From Pinus tabuliformis (lineage: Eukaryota; Streptophyta; Pinopsida; Pinales; Pinaceae), in assembly GCA_031772625.1 (NCBI GenBank), contig CM062814.1, positions 367,731,781-367,795,780 of the forward strand: 64,000 nt of DNA, given 5' to 3'. The stretch's first letter is position 1. Every line of letters begins with the position of its first letter. Position numbers and translations under genes: made by a program. This document shows, in pieces, positions 10,564-21,836 of the stretch. The notes under the pieces are model-generated. The model ran no database searches, was not told the DNA's origin, and saw only the letters and a list, made by a program, of their open reading frames with translations.

Positions 10564-12855
10564 AGTTAGCCGAGTTCAAACACCTGACCCTAACTACAAT
10601 TTCCCTGTGAACAATCTTGGAGATGAATTTGGTGGCAGTGTGACAGTCACCACAGACACGAAGGTTTTTTACAACTCGTACAGGTGTCCCTTGGGGTGTG
10701 CTAATAAGCCCGAAAGCAATGGCCAGCTTTTCACTGTGATGGCAAAGAATATATTCCTTCAGCTCTTCCTCTATGTTATGCACCACAAAGTTTGTGTCTG
10801 GTACATACCCTATTTCCTTCATCTGACTAGTCAAGTTATCTATCATTGCATAAATCCCCTCAGATTGAGGGTGTGATCTATCCCCCGCGACAAAAGTATA
10901 TACACTCTTCTTGATTTCAATCCAACTGTAGCGAGTTTCTTTCTTTATTCCTCTGTCCCTCATCATTTTTATAACCTTTAGTGCATCTGCCCACCTGCCA
11001 AATGCTGCATAAATGTTTGATAACATACATAATTACCAGAGTTTTGGGGGTCTAGCTCAAACATGTGTTCAACTGCTAATTTGCCTAGCTCAACATTGCC
11101 ATGGATTCTGCAGGCACCAAGCAAGGCACCCCAAATTGAAGCATTGGGCTCAAAAGGCACTTTCTCTTTGATTATTTTATGTGCATCATCTAGGCTCCCA
11201 GCTCGTCCAAGAAGGTCAACCAAACAGACATAGTGCCCTGCGCTTGGAGTAATATGGTGATCTTGAATCATGGAATTAAAATATTGCCATGCTTCACTAA
11301 GCCTGCATGGCTGCAGGCAGACAGAACAGCCAAAAAGGTGACATCGTTAGGCTTTATGCCCATCTGTTGCAATCGCTCAAAAAGTTGGAGAACATCATTT
11401 CCATGACCATGCTTGCCATATCCTGTAATCATGGTAGTCCATGAAACCACATTTCTTTCATGCATTGTGTCAAAGAGATGCCGTGCATCTTCTATCCTCC
11501 CGGATTTTGCATACATATCAACAACAGCGTTCCCCAAAACAATATACGACTCAGATTCAACTTTAAAAACGTGAGCATGGATTTGCCTGCCCTGTTCCAG
11601 GGCTGCAAGGCACACTAGAAAACATAACATGGTCTGGTTTTATACCAGCGCGCCACGTTTCATAAAAGATTGATAATGCCTCTTCATCATGATCGTGTTG
11701 TTGAGCATAACCAGTAATCATCGCCGTGCAAGCGATCACATCTTTTGGGGACATCAATTCAAATATAACACGTGCATTGTTCATGTTGCCACACTTGGCA
11801 TACGTATCAACAAGTGCCCCTCCCACAACAGAATATGATTGAAAACCCATCCAGATAACGCAAGCATGAACCTGGCTACCCTTTTCCAAGGCTACTGAGC
11901 TGCTACATGCTTGTAGTATGCTGCCGAAAGTAAATTGATCAGACTTCATTCCTGCCCGCTGCATTAGACAGAAGAGTCTCCAGGCTTTGTCAGCATCCCC
12001 TTGCATAACATAACCTGCAACCTTTGCATTCCATGAAACCACGTTTCGTTGAAACATTTTATCAAACACTCGGCGTGCATCCTCTATACTTCTGCATTTC
12101 GAGTGCATGTCAACAAAAGCACTTTCCACAAATAAATACGACCGAAATCTTGTCTTATGGATGCTACTGTGTATCTGTTTTCCCTGTTCCAGAGCCCATG
12201 ATCGAGCACAAACCCTCAGAGCACTTACACAACTGTACTGATTAGCCATAATTCCAACACTTAACATATTGGAAAACAACAATAGGGTTTCTTTAGCAAA
12301 CCCATGTTGAGCATATCCTGCAATCATGGCAGTCCATGTGACCACGTTTCTTTCGAACATTTCTTCAAACACATGGCGTGCATAAACAAGACTACCACAT
12401 TTAGCATACAAGATAATAAGTTTGGTTTTCAAATTTTTATCTGGTTTAAACCCATCTTTGATCATATATTCATGAACTAGCCTGCCCTCTGCTATTGCTT
12501 TCACGTCAATACACGTCCGCAATAGAGAATTATAAACAGCGAGGTCTACCTTAATTCCCTGTTGATCCATAACATGTAAAAAACCCATTGCCTCGTTCAA
12601 TTTTCCTTGCTCGCAGAGTGTTTTAAGATCTCTACTCGCTTCACAGAATCCATTTTTGCCGAGTGATCTTTCATTGGCATTTTGAGTTGGCATTGACGAT
12701 GGCATGACTTCATTGCCCAGAGTAAAAGCAACAGTCGTAAATAACAAGTTACTCTGATAATGGAGACATTGTAGGATATTGCGGCTATAGCAAAGTCTGT
12801 GTTTTTTGCAATATCTCCATCCTTGTGCCAGTAATGGTATGAAATTCCTTGCCAT
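10559..12855 (-). pseudogene. PPR protein, PLS-DYW class, broken
   Basis: Intact members would be imported into mitochondria or plastids and edit C to U in RNA. The N-terminus (MARNFIPLLAQGWRYCKKHR) is basic and could be a transit peptide. Repeated PLS motifs follow (VVTWTAMIAGYAQHGFAKE, NVVSWNAKVAGYVMQGDAD, NVVSWTTMITGYGKHGHGN), then E motifs and a DYW deaminase domain with HHSEKLAIAFGLI (catalytic Glu) and LRVCGDCHTATKFIS. Three breaks are visible: a small deletion with frame change near 11615, a one-base loss near 11300 and another near 11025. After REIVVR the sequence is unrelated, so the second zinc-binding motif and final DYW are missing. Transit targeting is inference. Assembly indels could explain the frameshifts but not the lost C-terminus. 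Confidence 0.88.
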
Positions 12856-12860
12856 GCCAT

Positions 12861-14600
12861 TGGCTAATAGTTTAGCTTCACGTCATGTACAAACAGAGAT
12901 TTGCGTCCTTCAAATGTTGTGAGGTGATCACATGATGCGCTTTGCCGTATTATCTTTCCCTTACAAAAGATGAACATGATACGCTTTGCAGTATTATGGA
13001 CTGTCAGAAGCTCACTCTAAAAGCCTGTACTCATGTAGCCCAAAATGAACGGCTGGCCTTTAGGATGGTTGAGCAAGTTTTCTTTCTCTAAAAAATTCGA
13101 ATCCAAATGAGCGAAATGGGAATTGGTTTCGGGTAAATTCGAATTGCTATTCCCGCACTGAGAATTCTGTTAGAGGAATTAATGTTACACGGTGGGTGGT
13201 GGAACGGTTGCGGAGGGTGGCGGAGGTCACAAAAGGGGTGGAGCTCACCAAAGGTCGCTGAGGGCAAAGGAATTGCCAGTGACCGGAGCGGACATTTTTC
13301 TGGGCGATAACAGAAATTGAGTAATTCATCCACTTTGTTAAACTATTCCATTTTTATCTACTTCAAAACAAATTTTATTTATGTATAAAAATTTAATTTT
13401 ATTATAATTTTATTTATGTATAAAAATTTAATTTTATTATAAAAAGTATTTATATATAAAAATTATAGTATATTATATATAAAATTAAAATAATTAAATT
13501 ATTATTTTTATAAATAATTAATAAAAGATTTCATTAATTATTTGATGAGTAACCAATAAAAAAACTGATCTTACTTAAACCGTTAGTTTCATTGATATTT
13601 TGAATAAGTCCTCGAATTATGAAGAGTTCATAACTTAAGCTTTCTATTCGACCTAATCTCCACCTAATTCTATTCTAGGTAAACTCTTTTTCGTTCACAG
13701 TGAGGGCGGCAAAAGTTGCGCGTTTTATATTAATTTACTAATTATTAACACTTACTTAAAAATTTATAATAATAAATTATCCAATGTAATATTTATAATA
13801 ATTAATCAAAACGGACTTCGTTTTAAATAATTTTTAAAAAATATTTTATCTAAAAAACTTCCTTAGATGTCACCAGAACTCAAAACTTTCAACATAAATG
13901 GTATATATATATTAAATTTTTAAATATTAATAATTAGCACGTATCTAATTTATTTAGTGTAATTTATTATTAACTATGGGTAGAAAAAAATATTTGTATT
14001 CTTCAATATTATATATTTTTAAAATTAATTTTTTATGCTCTAGTTTTATATTTTAATTTTGAAATATTGTATTAAATTGTAAATACCTTTTTTCAAAGTT
14101 TTAAAACATGTAGAGTTTAAATTTGAAAATTTCTGACTTTTCGAAATTAGTCTTTGCGCTTCGTTTATATCAACTTTATTTTAGGAAGATTTCAAAGTTT
14201 AAAAAAAAATAGTGAATTTTAATTTTTAATTAAATTATTTGTAATAAGAAATATTTAATTTCTTATTATCGTTTATTTATGTTGTTAGGATAATGTGTTC
14301 ACTCCTAATTAATTTATAGTTGACTAAAAATTAAACCAATAATTTTTGAAGTTGTACGAGAAAATAAAAATAATTTATTTTTTTAATTTTATTTATTTAG
14401 GCTATGGTTAGTTGAGAGGGCTAAAGTTTTATTTAGTTATGATGATTTGTCGCTGGATGGTATGCTTATAAGTTTTTTTTCGTTAATATCATGTACAATA
14501 AGTATATAAACTGAAAGTTTGAAAGGACATTCCAAGTCTGTATTTATTTCTTATCTCGATGTGTTAAATACAAACATTTATTTGGAGCGATGGCGTAAAA
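12861..14600. other. Upstream region of PPR pseudogene, then AT-rich DNA
   Basis: 12861-13330 is mixed composition and would hold the PPR promoter; I recognise no element with confidence. 13340-14560 is very AT-rich with no gene. Open frames at 13088-13333 on minus are short and unsupported. Confidence 0.5.
13371..13440. repeat. Perfect 35-bp AT-rich tandem duplication
   Basis: The 35-mer starting aattttatttatgtataaaa occurs at 13371-13405 and 13406-13440 with no difference, indicating a recent duplication. Confidence 0.92.
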
Positions 14601-14765
14601 TTGCAGAATACGCAAGTTCCAACACAGCTTAAGAGTCAGACTCCACTATGGCCGACATTCTTATGCCACATGAGCTTTACTACGGATGACTGACTCCCAA
14701 CTATCCGATGGGTCGATTATCCTTTTAGCATGTGCAATCTTCTTATTTGTGAGCCTGACCCCCGG
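14600..14765. repeat. Left stub of the ~300-bp tandem array
   Basis: The stretch tatccttttagcatgtgc ... cttatttgtgagcctgacccc resembles the end of array units (for example 23690-23735). It is therefore the array portion left of the E2 insertion. Confidence 0.6.
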
Positions 14766-15149
14766 TGTCACGCCCCTACACCTGCGGTAGTCTTTCAACC
14801 ACTTATAGCGAGGTGCGGCACCACCGAATGCTTTCTTTTCACCAATACTTTTGTTCATGGCTACGCCTTAAGATTCGATACTTAGTTTATTTTTGTTACC
14901 AAGTATTATTATTAGCCTTTATACAGATGAAAACCCATACATATTCATCATCAACAACAATTAACACATATACAATTGCACAACAGTATAAAGGGAGGAG
15001 CAACTCCCTGCAATATGAGTTTTCCCGAATCAATATATATAATTTACTTTTATAAGTACAAGTTAAATCTTGGGAAACCCCAAATTTACAGTTAGCCACA
15101 TTTTCACAAATTCGACAAACTCGGTTGCGCAGCTCGTCGGCACCTCCGC

Positions 15150-15768
15150 TGATCCGAACTTAAACAGGAACGCAACAAATTACAGAGATAACCATAAACA
15201 CAAATATGCAGCGGAAATAATACTTCATTTCATTAATGTAAAATACTGAAATATGCTTACAACTAGAAATGGAAATAAACCAGCTAGGGCGATGGTAGCT
15301 TATCTCTGAGAAGAGATGTGGTGGCTACATGCCTCTGAACTGTGTTACAATGAGGCTCAAAGGCCTATTTATTGTTGAGAAACAATGGAAAACCTTTCAC
15401 ATCCCGAAACCTAACCCTAGAAGATGAAACCCCAAATTGTCGGCCCCGTTTGCGTAAATTGGTACATCAATTTCCCGGGGTCCTAACTTTGGCATACGAT
15501 CTCCGTTTGATGCGTACAATAGCTCGTTAGAAAGATCTATCCGAGAAGTATCACTTTGGGAGGCAGCATCAGTCCATGGACCCATGTTGCCCCAGATTTC
15601 CCAAAAAGCATCGTTTAGGGCCTCAAAACGGCTCCGACAGTTCAGGACCCAAAAAACTGCTAAAAATAGTAAACTGTGCTACAATTTAGGAAACTAAAAA
15701 AGCTAAAAGAGACAGTTGTGGGGGTCCAAATGGGATAGGTGGGTGGCCACCAACATCCACTTGGATCA
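15150..15768 (-). repeat. E3 3' LTR
   Basis: 619 bp; closely matches 17857-18474 and, in reverse complement, the LTRs of E5. Confidence 0.92.
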
Positions 15769-15784
15769 TTCCTCCCCCCTCAGG
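15769..15784 (-). other. E3 polypurine tract
   Basis: Minus-strand CCTGAGGGGGGAGGAA directly upstream of the 3' LTR. Confidence 0.85.
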
Positions 15785-15805
15785 AAGCAATGGTCCCCAT
15801 TGCAT

Positions 15806-16534
15806 TTAGTTCCTCCCTGAGATGAGGAAGCTTCTGGTGAGCTGTTTTGTAATCTCTGATGTGACTAGAAATGGTGGGAAGCATGGTCGACGATGGTCCA
15901 CATTGAACACTCGGTGCAAGCGAAGGAATGGAGGAATGTTGTGATTCAAAGCATTGTTTCCCGTAGCCTTGGTACTAGTGTAAGGACCATGTCGGAGTGG
16001 CCGGAGCTTCTGATGGGCTCTTGTAAGGCGTTCTTTCTGTAGATGTAACCGAACTTTGTCACCCACCTGAAACTTGTGTGGTACCCCTGTGGGTGTGGAG
16101 AAGTTGTTCCTGTGTTCTATCATGACCGTATCCCTTTGCTGTTGTTGCTGCGTGGAGGAACCCTTTGCGGGGGTCATGGATGTAGCAACGATATTCCCCT
16201 TACTTTGGGAGTGAGCGAGACAGATGAATTTCCTGGGCTGGGAGATGAGCTTGCTCCCTTTCTTAGCAGTGATCAAAGAGGTGGCGGTAGGTGTGGCTAC
16301 CTCCGGTATCCTGTATAATGAATCAACCAAAGAAATAATGACAGCGCGAGGCCTTGACTCATACACAGCATGTCGCCTCCACAAGTATGGCTGGCCTAAT
16401 AATACATCGCAAACATCTAGAGGTGTAACATCACACAATACCTCGTCTATGAAGGGCTTGATGTTGTAGGGAAGGCGGCACTACTAGCGAACTTTGAGAT
16501 CTCGTCCTTCATGAAGCCACCCAATACTGTACGG
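15806..16534 (-). pseudogene. E3 protease tail joined to integrase C-terminus
   Basis: In frame after the TAG, two more tandem TAG codons lie at 16484-16486 and 16481-16483. The frame then reads DVTPLDVCDVLLGQPYLW, the end of the protease region, through ITAKKGSKLISQPRKFI. A short linker (TPAKGSSTQQQQQRD) leads into GVPHKFQVGDKVRLHLQKE, LRPLRHGPYTSTKATG and PPFLRLHRVFNVDHRRP, the GPY/F C-terminal domain of Ty3 integrase. All of RT, RNase H and integrase HHCC/DDE are missing between these parts. This arrangement is identical in E5. Confidence 0.85.
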
Positions 16535-17815
16535 CTACGGGTGTGGTGTAGTCGGTAGGCCCAACCGCTTCTCGACCTCTGTTGAAACAATGTTCTTTTG
16601 GCTGCCACTGTCAACAATGAATTGCAGCGGCGAACCCTTCACCCACATCTGTGCGTGGAAAAGACGCTCCCCCTCATCTGGATTTTCGGGCTCATTTTTC
16701 TGGATCTTGGCAGTGGCAAAAGTGGCGCTGGGGTCCGCATCAATGATCTGCTTCCCTTTTCCATTCCCCTTGTCGGGTTCTGGCTTAGAGTCAAAACATG
16801 CATCTGATTTTGAAACCTTCAACTCGGCCACCAACGACTGCTTGGTTCGACACTCACTTGTGTCATGAGTGGGACTCTTGTGGAACTCACACCACTTTCC
16901 TGTTTCCTTTTTTGGCTTCGTGGTGTTGTTCTTTTCTTGCGGCTTCGATGGGTTGTATTGGGTCACCTCGCCTTGGATTTGTCCTTTGGGCTTCGGATTT
17001 GCAGATCCAAAGTCTCGCTTTTTCTGTTTGAACTTTTGCTCGATTTTGATAGCGTATCGGTATGCTGTGCTGAGTGAGGAGATGTTCAAGAACTCCATCT
17101 CTTCCTGGATGTATCTGTGCAGGCAGCTGCGGTATTTTAGTGCCAAATGTAGCTCAGAATCTTTGATACCCAACTGTGTGCGAAGGGTATGAAAAATGTT
17201 TGTGAACTCCGGCACATCTTGGTCTCGTCCCTGCCGCAGTGTGGTCCATTTGATGTATTTGTCCTCATAGCTTTTGACAGGGTAGTACTGCTCCTTGATG
17301 GCATCCCGGAAGTCATTCCAAGAGGGTGTGGCTGAAAATAGTGAGCCTGTACTTTCATCCTTCTGCTCGCAGTAGGTTTCCCACCAGTCCTTGACATGGG
17401 GGGCTGCTTTGAGAAGAGCAAAAACAATCTCTTCCCGATTTGAAAATTCATGAATAGAAAAATAACCCTCTAGCAGATTTAACCATTTATCTACGACATC
17501 TGCGTCTATTTGACCATCGAATATGGGGATTTCAAAATTAACTTATACCTTAAATGGTGTGGCGTTTCCAGAGTAGTTGTTGGAAGCTGATGTGTCGCCT
17601 TTGGGTAGCCGCTGAAGGATCTGCGTAAAGCTATCCATCATCACGTTCTGTTGTCGCTCGAGGGCTTCTTGGAGGAAGATTTTGATAGGATCTTCTGACC
17701 CCTCATATTTCTTCTCATCTGCCATGGGAGGCCGTCGGGTTTTGCGAGGTTGGTCTTGCAAAGGTTTGACCAGTTCAAGCCCTAACTCCTTATATCCCGA
17801 CCTCGTTGGGGACAT
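16535..17815 (-). pseudogene. gag: E3 gag-protease
   Basis: Starts MSPTRSGYKELGLELV at 17815. The frame is open except for TAA at 17543-17545, where E5 has CAA, so a C-to-T change is proven by comparison. Capsid motifs are KWLNLLEGYFSIHEFS, APHVKDWWETYC and LKYRSCLHRYIQEEMEF. A zinc-binding segment reads KWCEFHKSPTHDTSEC (CX2HX4HX4C, a CCHC variant). Protease has FIVDSGSQKNIVS with the catalytic Asp. It ends at TAG (16535-16537) in a TTPHP context; the same TAG occurs in E5, so the stop predates both insertions. Confidence 0.85.
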
Positions 17816-17844
17816 GCAAAGAAAAACAGAGAAAAAGTAGACCA

Positions 17845-17855
17845 CTCTGATACCA
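17845..17855 (-). other. E3 primer-binding site
   Basis: Minus-strand TGGTATCAGAG, complementary to initiator-Met tRNA, one base inside the 5' LTR. The next base departs from the consensus. Confidence 0.88.
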
Positions 17856-17856
17856 C

Positions 17857-18474
17857 TAATCTGTACTTAAACAAGAATGCAACAAATTACGGAGATAACC
17901 ATAAACACAGATATGAAGCGGAAATAATACTCCATTTCATTACTGTAAAATACGGAAATATGGTTACAACCAGAAATGGAAATAAACCAGCTAGGGCGAT
18001 GGTAGCTTATCTCTGAGAAGAGATGTGGCGGCTACATGCCTCTGAACTGTGTTACAATGAGGCTTGAAGGCCTATTTATTGTTGAGAAATAATGGAAAAC
18101 CTTTCACATCCCGAAACCTAACCCTAGAAGATGAAACCCCAAATTGTGGGCCCCGTTTGAGTAAATTGGTACATCAATTTCCCGGGGTCGTAACTTTGGC
18201 ATACGATCTCCATTTGATGTGTACAATAGCTCATTAGAAATATCTATCCGAGCACTACCACTTTGGGAGGCTAAAATAGTCCATGGACCCATGTTGCCCA
18301 GATTTCCCAAAAAACATTGTTTAGGGCCTCAAAACGGCTCTGGAAGTTCAGGACCCGAAAAACTTCTAAAAATAGTAAACTGTGCTACAATTTAGGAAAC
18401 TCAAAAAGCTGAAAGAGACAGTTGTGGGGGTCCAAATGGGATAGGTGGGTGGCCACCCACATCCACTTGGATCA
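17857..18474 (-). repeat. E3 5' LTR
   Basis: 618 bp beside the primer-binding site. The inner end reads taatctgtac where the other copy has tgatccgaac. Confidence 0.92.
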
Positions 18475-18599
18475 TCTTCACGACTCACCAACCCTTCGTT
18501 CACCTCGTCACACGATCGTTTTGTTTTCCCAACATGGGTGCACCTCGTCGTAACCAAGTCGACACACACGGGCGCCTATGGATGAGTCACACCTCCGTT

Positions 18600-18995
18600 T
18601 ACAACTCCAACACTTCACCCGAGTCACCACACGACTTCACCTGGGTCACCACATGACTTCGCCTGGTTTGCCCGAGCAACCTCACCCGGGTCGCCACACA
18701 ACTTCACTCGGCCCAGCCGAACGACTTCACCCGTTTTGTCCGACAACCTCACCCGGCTCGCCCAAATGACCTCACCCAGTTCGCCCGAATGACCTCGCCT
18801 GAGTTTCCTACCCGATGACCTCGCCCGAGTTTCTCACCCGACGACCTCGCACGAGTTTCTCACCCGAGACCCTCACCTGAGTTTCTCACCCGACGACCTC
18901 GCTCGAGTTTCTCACCCAACGCCCTCGCCCGAGTTTCTCACCTGACGTCCTCGCCCGAGTTTCTCACCCGACGACCTCGCACGAGTTTTTCTGAA
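18600..18995. repeat. GC-rich minisatellite inside E2 LTR (left copy)
   Basis: Two degenerate motif types follow each other: about 22-bp units of the cacccgggtcgccacacgac kind to ~18780, then about 26-bp units of the gagtttctcacccgacgacc kind to ~18995. The right LTR has the matching block with different unit order and number. Confidence 0.8.
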
Positions 18996-19371
18996 TGACT
19001 TGCCCGATGTGCGGGCACATCTCCTGCACCCTTCGCACTTCTACACCTGCGTCCAACTTCGCACTCCAACCAACTCGTAGAAGAATTGCTTGGTGGAATG
19101 ATGGCTTGTCTCCACAAACTGTTCGCCTATGGATATGAGTAGGTGGCGGGTTGTGTCGCCCGGCCGACCCATGCCAAATGCCTAGCCGACTCGTTCATGT
19201 GATGATGTCTCACCCAAGAGGAGGGTCGGTCCGCCCAACTTGTCGGATCACCCCCTCAACGCTCGCCCAATGCCTATATGAACTCGTCCAAGGTTCGTTC
19301 AACCTCATTTCGCATATACTCTTTGCACGGCGGAGTCACCTTACCCATCACACAGACTGCAGGTCCTTACA

Positions 19372-19384
19372 TCCTCCCCCACTT
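19372..19384 (-). other. E2 polypurine tract
   Basis: On minus it reads AAGTGGGGGAGGA directly followed by the TGTAAGGACC start of the 3' LTR. Confidence 0.88.
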
Positions 19385-21122
19385 GAAGTCATTGTCGTCC
19401 TCGACAATATCTCATCCCAGCAACCATCTGTCACCAAGCTCACCATATCAAGCCATACACCCCATCGGTATGTCATACATCAGAAATCATCTCAATCCAT
19501 GATCATCAACCATCTCATCGCAATCTCCACACGCTGCTCCCCATCGTGGAAGGTTGGCCCCCCCATCTCAAGCTACATGCTTCCTACAACATATGTTTCG
19601 ACCTCATCATGTGTCGTCATCATGTGAATTGCTGCCATGATACTCCAACACAATGCTAACACATCTCTATACATGCCGGCCCCCATGTTTGAACTAGTTG
19701 AGTGGCTAATCCAACTGTCACACTCAAACCATGAGAATGCACATCCTCATGCCACCATCAGTTGTTTCTTTGAACATCCCATCACAACCTTAACTCGATC
19801 ATGAATCCATCTCCATACAACTCTAAGCCATGCTCAAGTCCATGAAGTAGTCTCCATCTCATCTGCAACATGTTGTCCATGATGTTTGGTGTCAATGTGC
19901 TGCGTGAAATCAGTCGAATCTATCCCAACATCATCCATCTACAAAACATCCATCTCGTCAAAGTGAAGAGATCATCTCATCAAACTCTGACTCTCGATGT
20001 ACCACATCTAGGTCCATGAAGCAACCTCCATCATATCTGTTATGTGCCATCCCTCAAGTCTTCCATAGAAACAAGTATACACCTGTCTCATCTATCCATG
20101 TGCTGCCCATGATCATAGATCAATCAGCTCCCATGTGTTAAATGTGGTCAAGTCTCGGCTCAACCCATGCCCAAGTGTTGCCACCAAGGCATCATCATCA
20201 TTGTAACTCCATCACTCCAAAGTGTCTCATATCGATCCTCCACATCAAGTCACTCTTCCAAGCCACACCCATACATGTACTCGAAAATATGCACCCCATC
20301 CTGCATCAATGTCTCTGACCTCATCTCCTCAATGCATCAGATCCTCCAAGTCCACCATATATGAAGTCCTCAAAAGTCACAATCTCATGTCATCATGAGC
20401 TCCATGAGTCATCTCTAACCAACATCCAACAAGCATACAAGTCTCGGCCCAAAGGTCTCTACAATATGCCTTAGCTCTCCATGTAGTAGGAATTCTCCAT
20501 AGTCTGCTCACAACTCCATCCAAGTCCATGGCCTTGTTGTACAAGAGTGCACAACATCTCCATCGGCTCAGAGGTAAAACATCTCCATGTCACACCAGCA
20601 AATCCACTTGCACAACATCCCTACCTTAGCACTCTTCATTGGATGCCCATAAGTAACACCTCTACAAGTGCTCCTGCATCATGTCCCTACATAAGACTGC
20701 CATGCTCCATGTCTCCAACTTGATGTCCATGACTAAGTTTCCCATGTAGTCCAACCAAGTAGACCCATCACAACAATCAGTCATCCTCATCCAAGTCTGC
20801 AATCTTCTTTTTACTGAACTCAGTCACCCAACCATATCATCATCATCATGAGTCCCTTCCATCATAGCTCCCACACTAAAAGTTCCACCAAGAATTTCTC
20901 TTGGTCTCGACCATGAGAAGTCCACCCAAGTATCATCATACCTCAAGTGTGTGCCCTCCAATCTATCCATGAGCCATGTCGGGCACTTAGCCAATTGTCC
21001 ATGTGGCTAAAGCATGACCCAATCCTCCATAATGATCATCATGTTCCTCCCTTGTCACGGGCCCTTGTACCTTCTACCATAAGGTCACAAACAACCCCAA
21101 CAAGTCCTGCAACAATAAAAAA

Positions 21123-21729
21123 TCATTGCTTCTCCATACAAGGTCTCATCATAGACATCCATGGTAAGATGCTCCCCTGCATCAGCAAACTGACTTTGCT
21201 CATCCTTGCATATGGTTCATCTACCAAATGCTCAAGTGAAACACAAGTATCAATAGTACTTACATCATCATCATGAGGTTCCTCCATGGGAGTATCCTCA
21301 TCCATCCATGTCTGCGAACAACACGATCCTGATCCAACTTGATCAATTTCAAGTTCATCCTCCATCATGGTAATGTTTGCAGCATCCTCAAACATCACAA
21401 CTTCCTCTTCCTTGTCAACACAATCTGCAACTTCATCCTGCTCCATTGTCCAACCAAGTTTAAGAAGTTCGTCTTCAACATTACTTTCCAAGACTTCAAG
21501 TTTATTTCGAATCCGGGGATTCTTTTCTTCCATCCACTTCAACCTGTATAAGGTAAGCAAGAGCTTCCCTTTGCATTCTTCCATACCTTCCATGTCTGTC
21601 ATTCAGCTTGGCCCAAGCACTAAGCCTCAGCTCTGCTAAACCTGTTTCACCATTCACCAGCTTTGCCAAGTTCCCTGCAATCATGAACCAGCCCTTGTTC
21701 CACTTGTACGTGAAACCAACTTCCTTCAC
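21123..21729 (-). pseudogene. E2 internal ORF of unknown function
   Basis: Just downstream of the primer site two overlapping open frames occur. The first (21729-21502) has KWNKGWFMIAGNLAKLV and ETGLAELRLSAWAKLNDR. The second (21602-21123) is strongly acidic, with MEQDEVADCVDKEEEVVMFE. They differ by one frame and overlap by ~100 bp, so a single ancestral protein with a frameshift is possible. The position is that of gag, but I see no zinc knuckle or capsid motif. The remaining interior to 19385 holds only scattered short frames rich in repeated catg/catc words. I do not recognise the protein. Confidence 0.35.
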
Positions 21730-21822
21730 CTACAAGTACCTGCTTCCACTGTCATCAACTGTCAAGCTTCTTCAACCCTGAATCAGCTTCAATACCATCT
21801 GTACTTCGTCACGAGCAACCTT

Positions 21823-21834
21823 TCTCTGATACCA
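21823..21834 (-). other. E2 primer-binding site
   Basis: On minus it reads TGGTATCAGAGA, differing only at the last base from the usual initiator-Met tRNA complement, two bases inside the 5' LTR. Confidence 0.88.
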
Positions 21835-21836
21835 AC

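Larger units (their letters stand above)
15150..18474 (-). mobile_element. E3: non-autonomous Ty3 element (gag-PR plus IN tail)
   Basis: A 3,325-bp element on minus, nested in the E2 3' LTR. LTRs are 619 and 618 bp with termini TGATCCAAGTGG ... CGGATCA on minus; the inner terminus of the right LTR is mutated (TG to TA at 17857). The interior of 2.1 kb has gag, an aspartic protease and the C-terminal part of integrase, with RT, RNase H and the integrase core absent. E5 at 34635-37839 has the same structure. Flanks tccgc and tcttc are not a convincing target duplication. Confidence 0.9.
14766..19371 (-). repeat. E2 3' LTR, split by E3
   Basis: Left part 14766-15149 and right part 18475-19371, together 1,281 bp, aligned with 21837-23173. 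The split is proven by the uninterrupted copy near 22214-22235, where ggcacctt.cgc runs straight on to gactcaccaaccctt. Confidence 0.88.

Noticed and set aside
13088-13333. Two short ORFs on minus upstream of the PPR pseudogene
   Set aside because: Overlapping frames without domain or conservation evidence.
18578-19627. ORFs on plus in the E2 left LTR and interior
   Set aside because: Antisense to E2, built from the same minisatellite, and not conserved in the other LTR.
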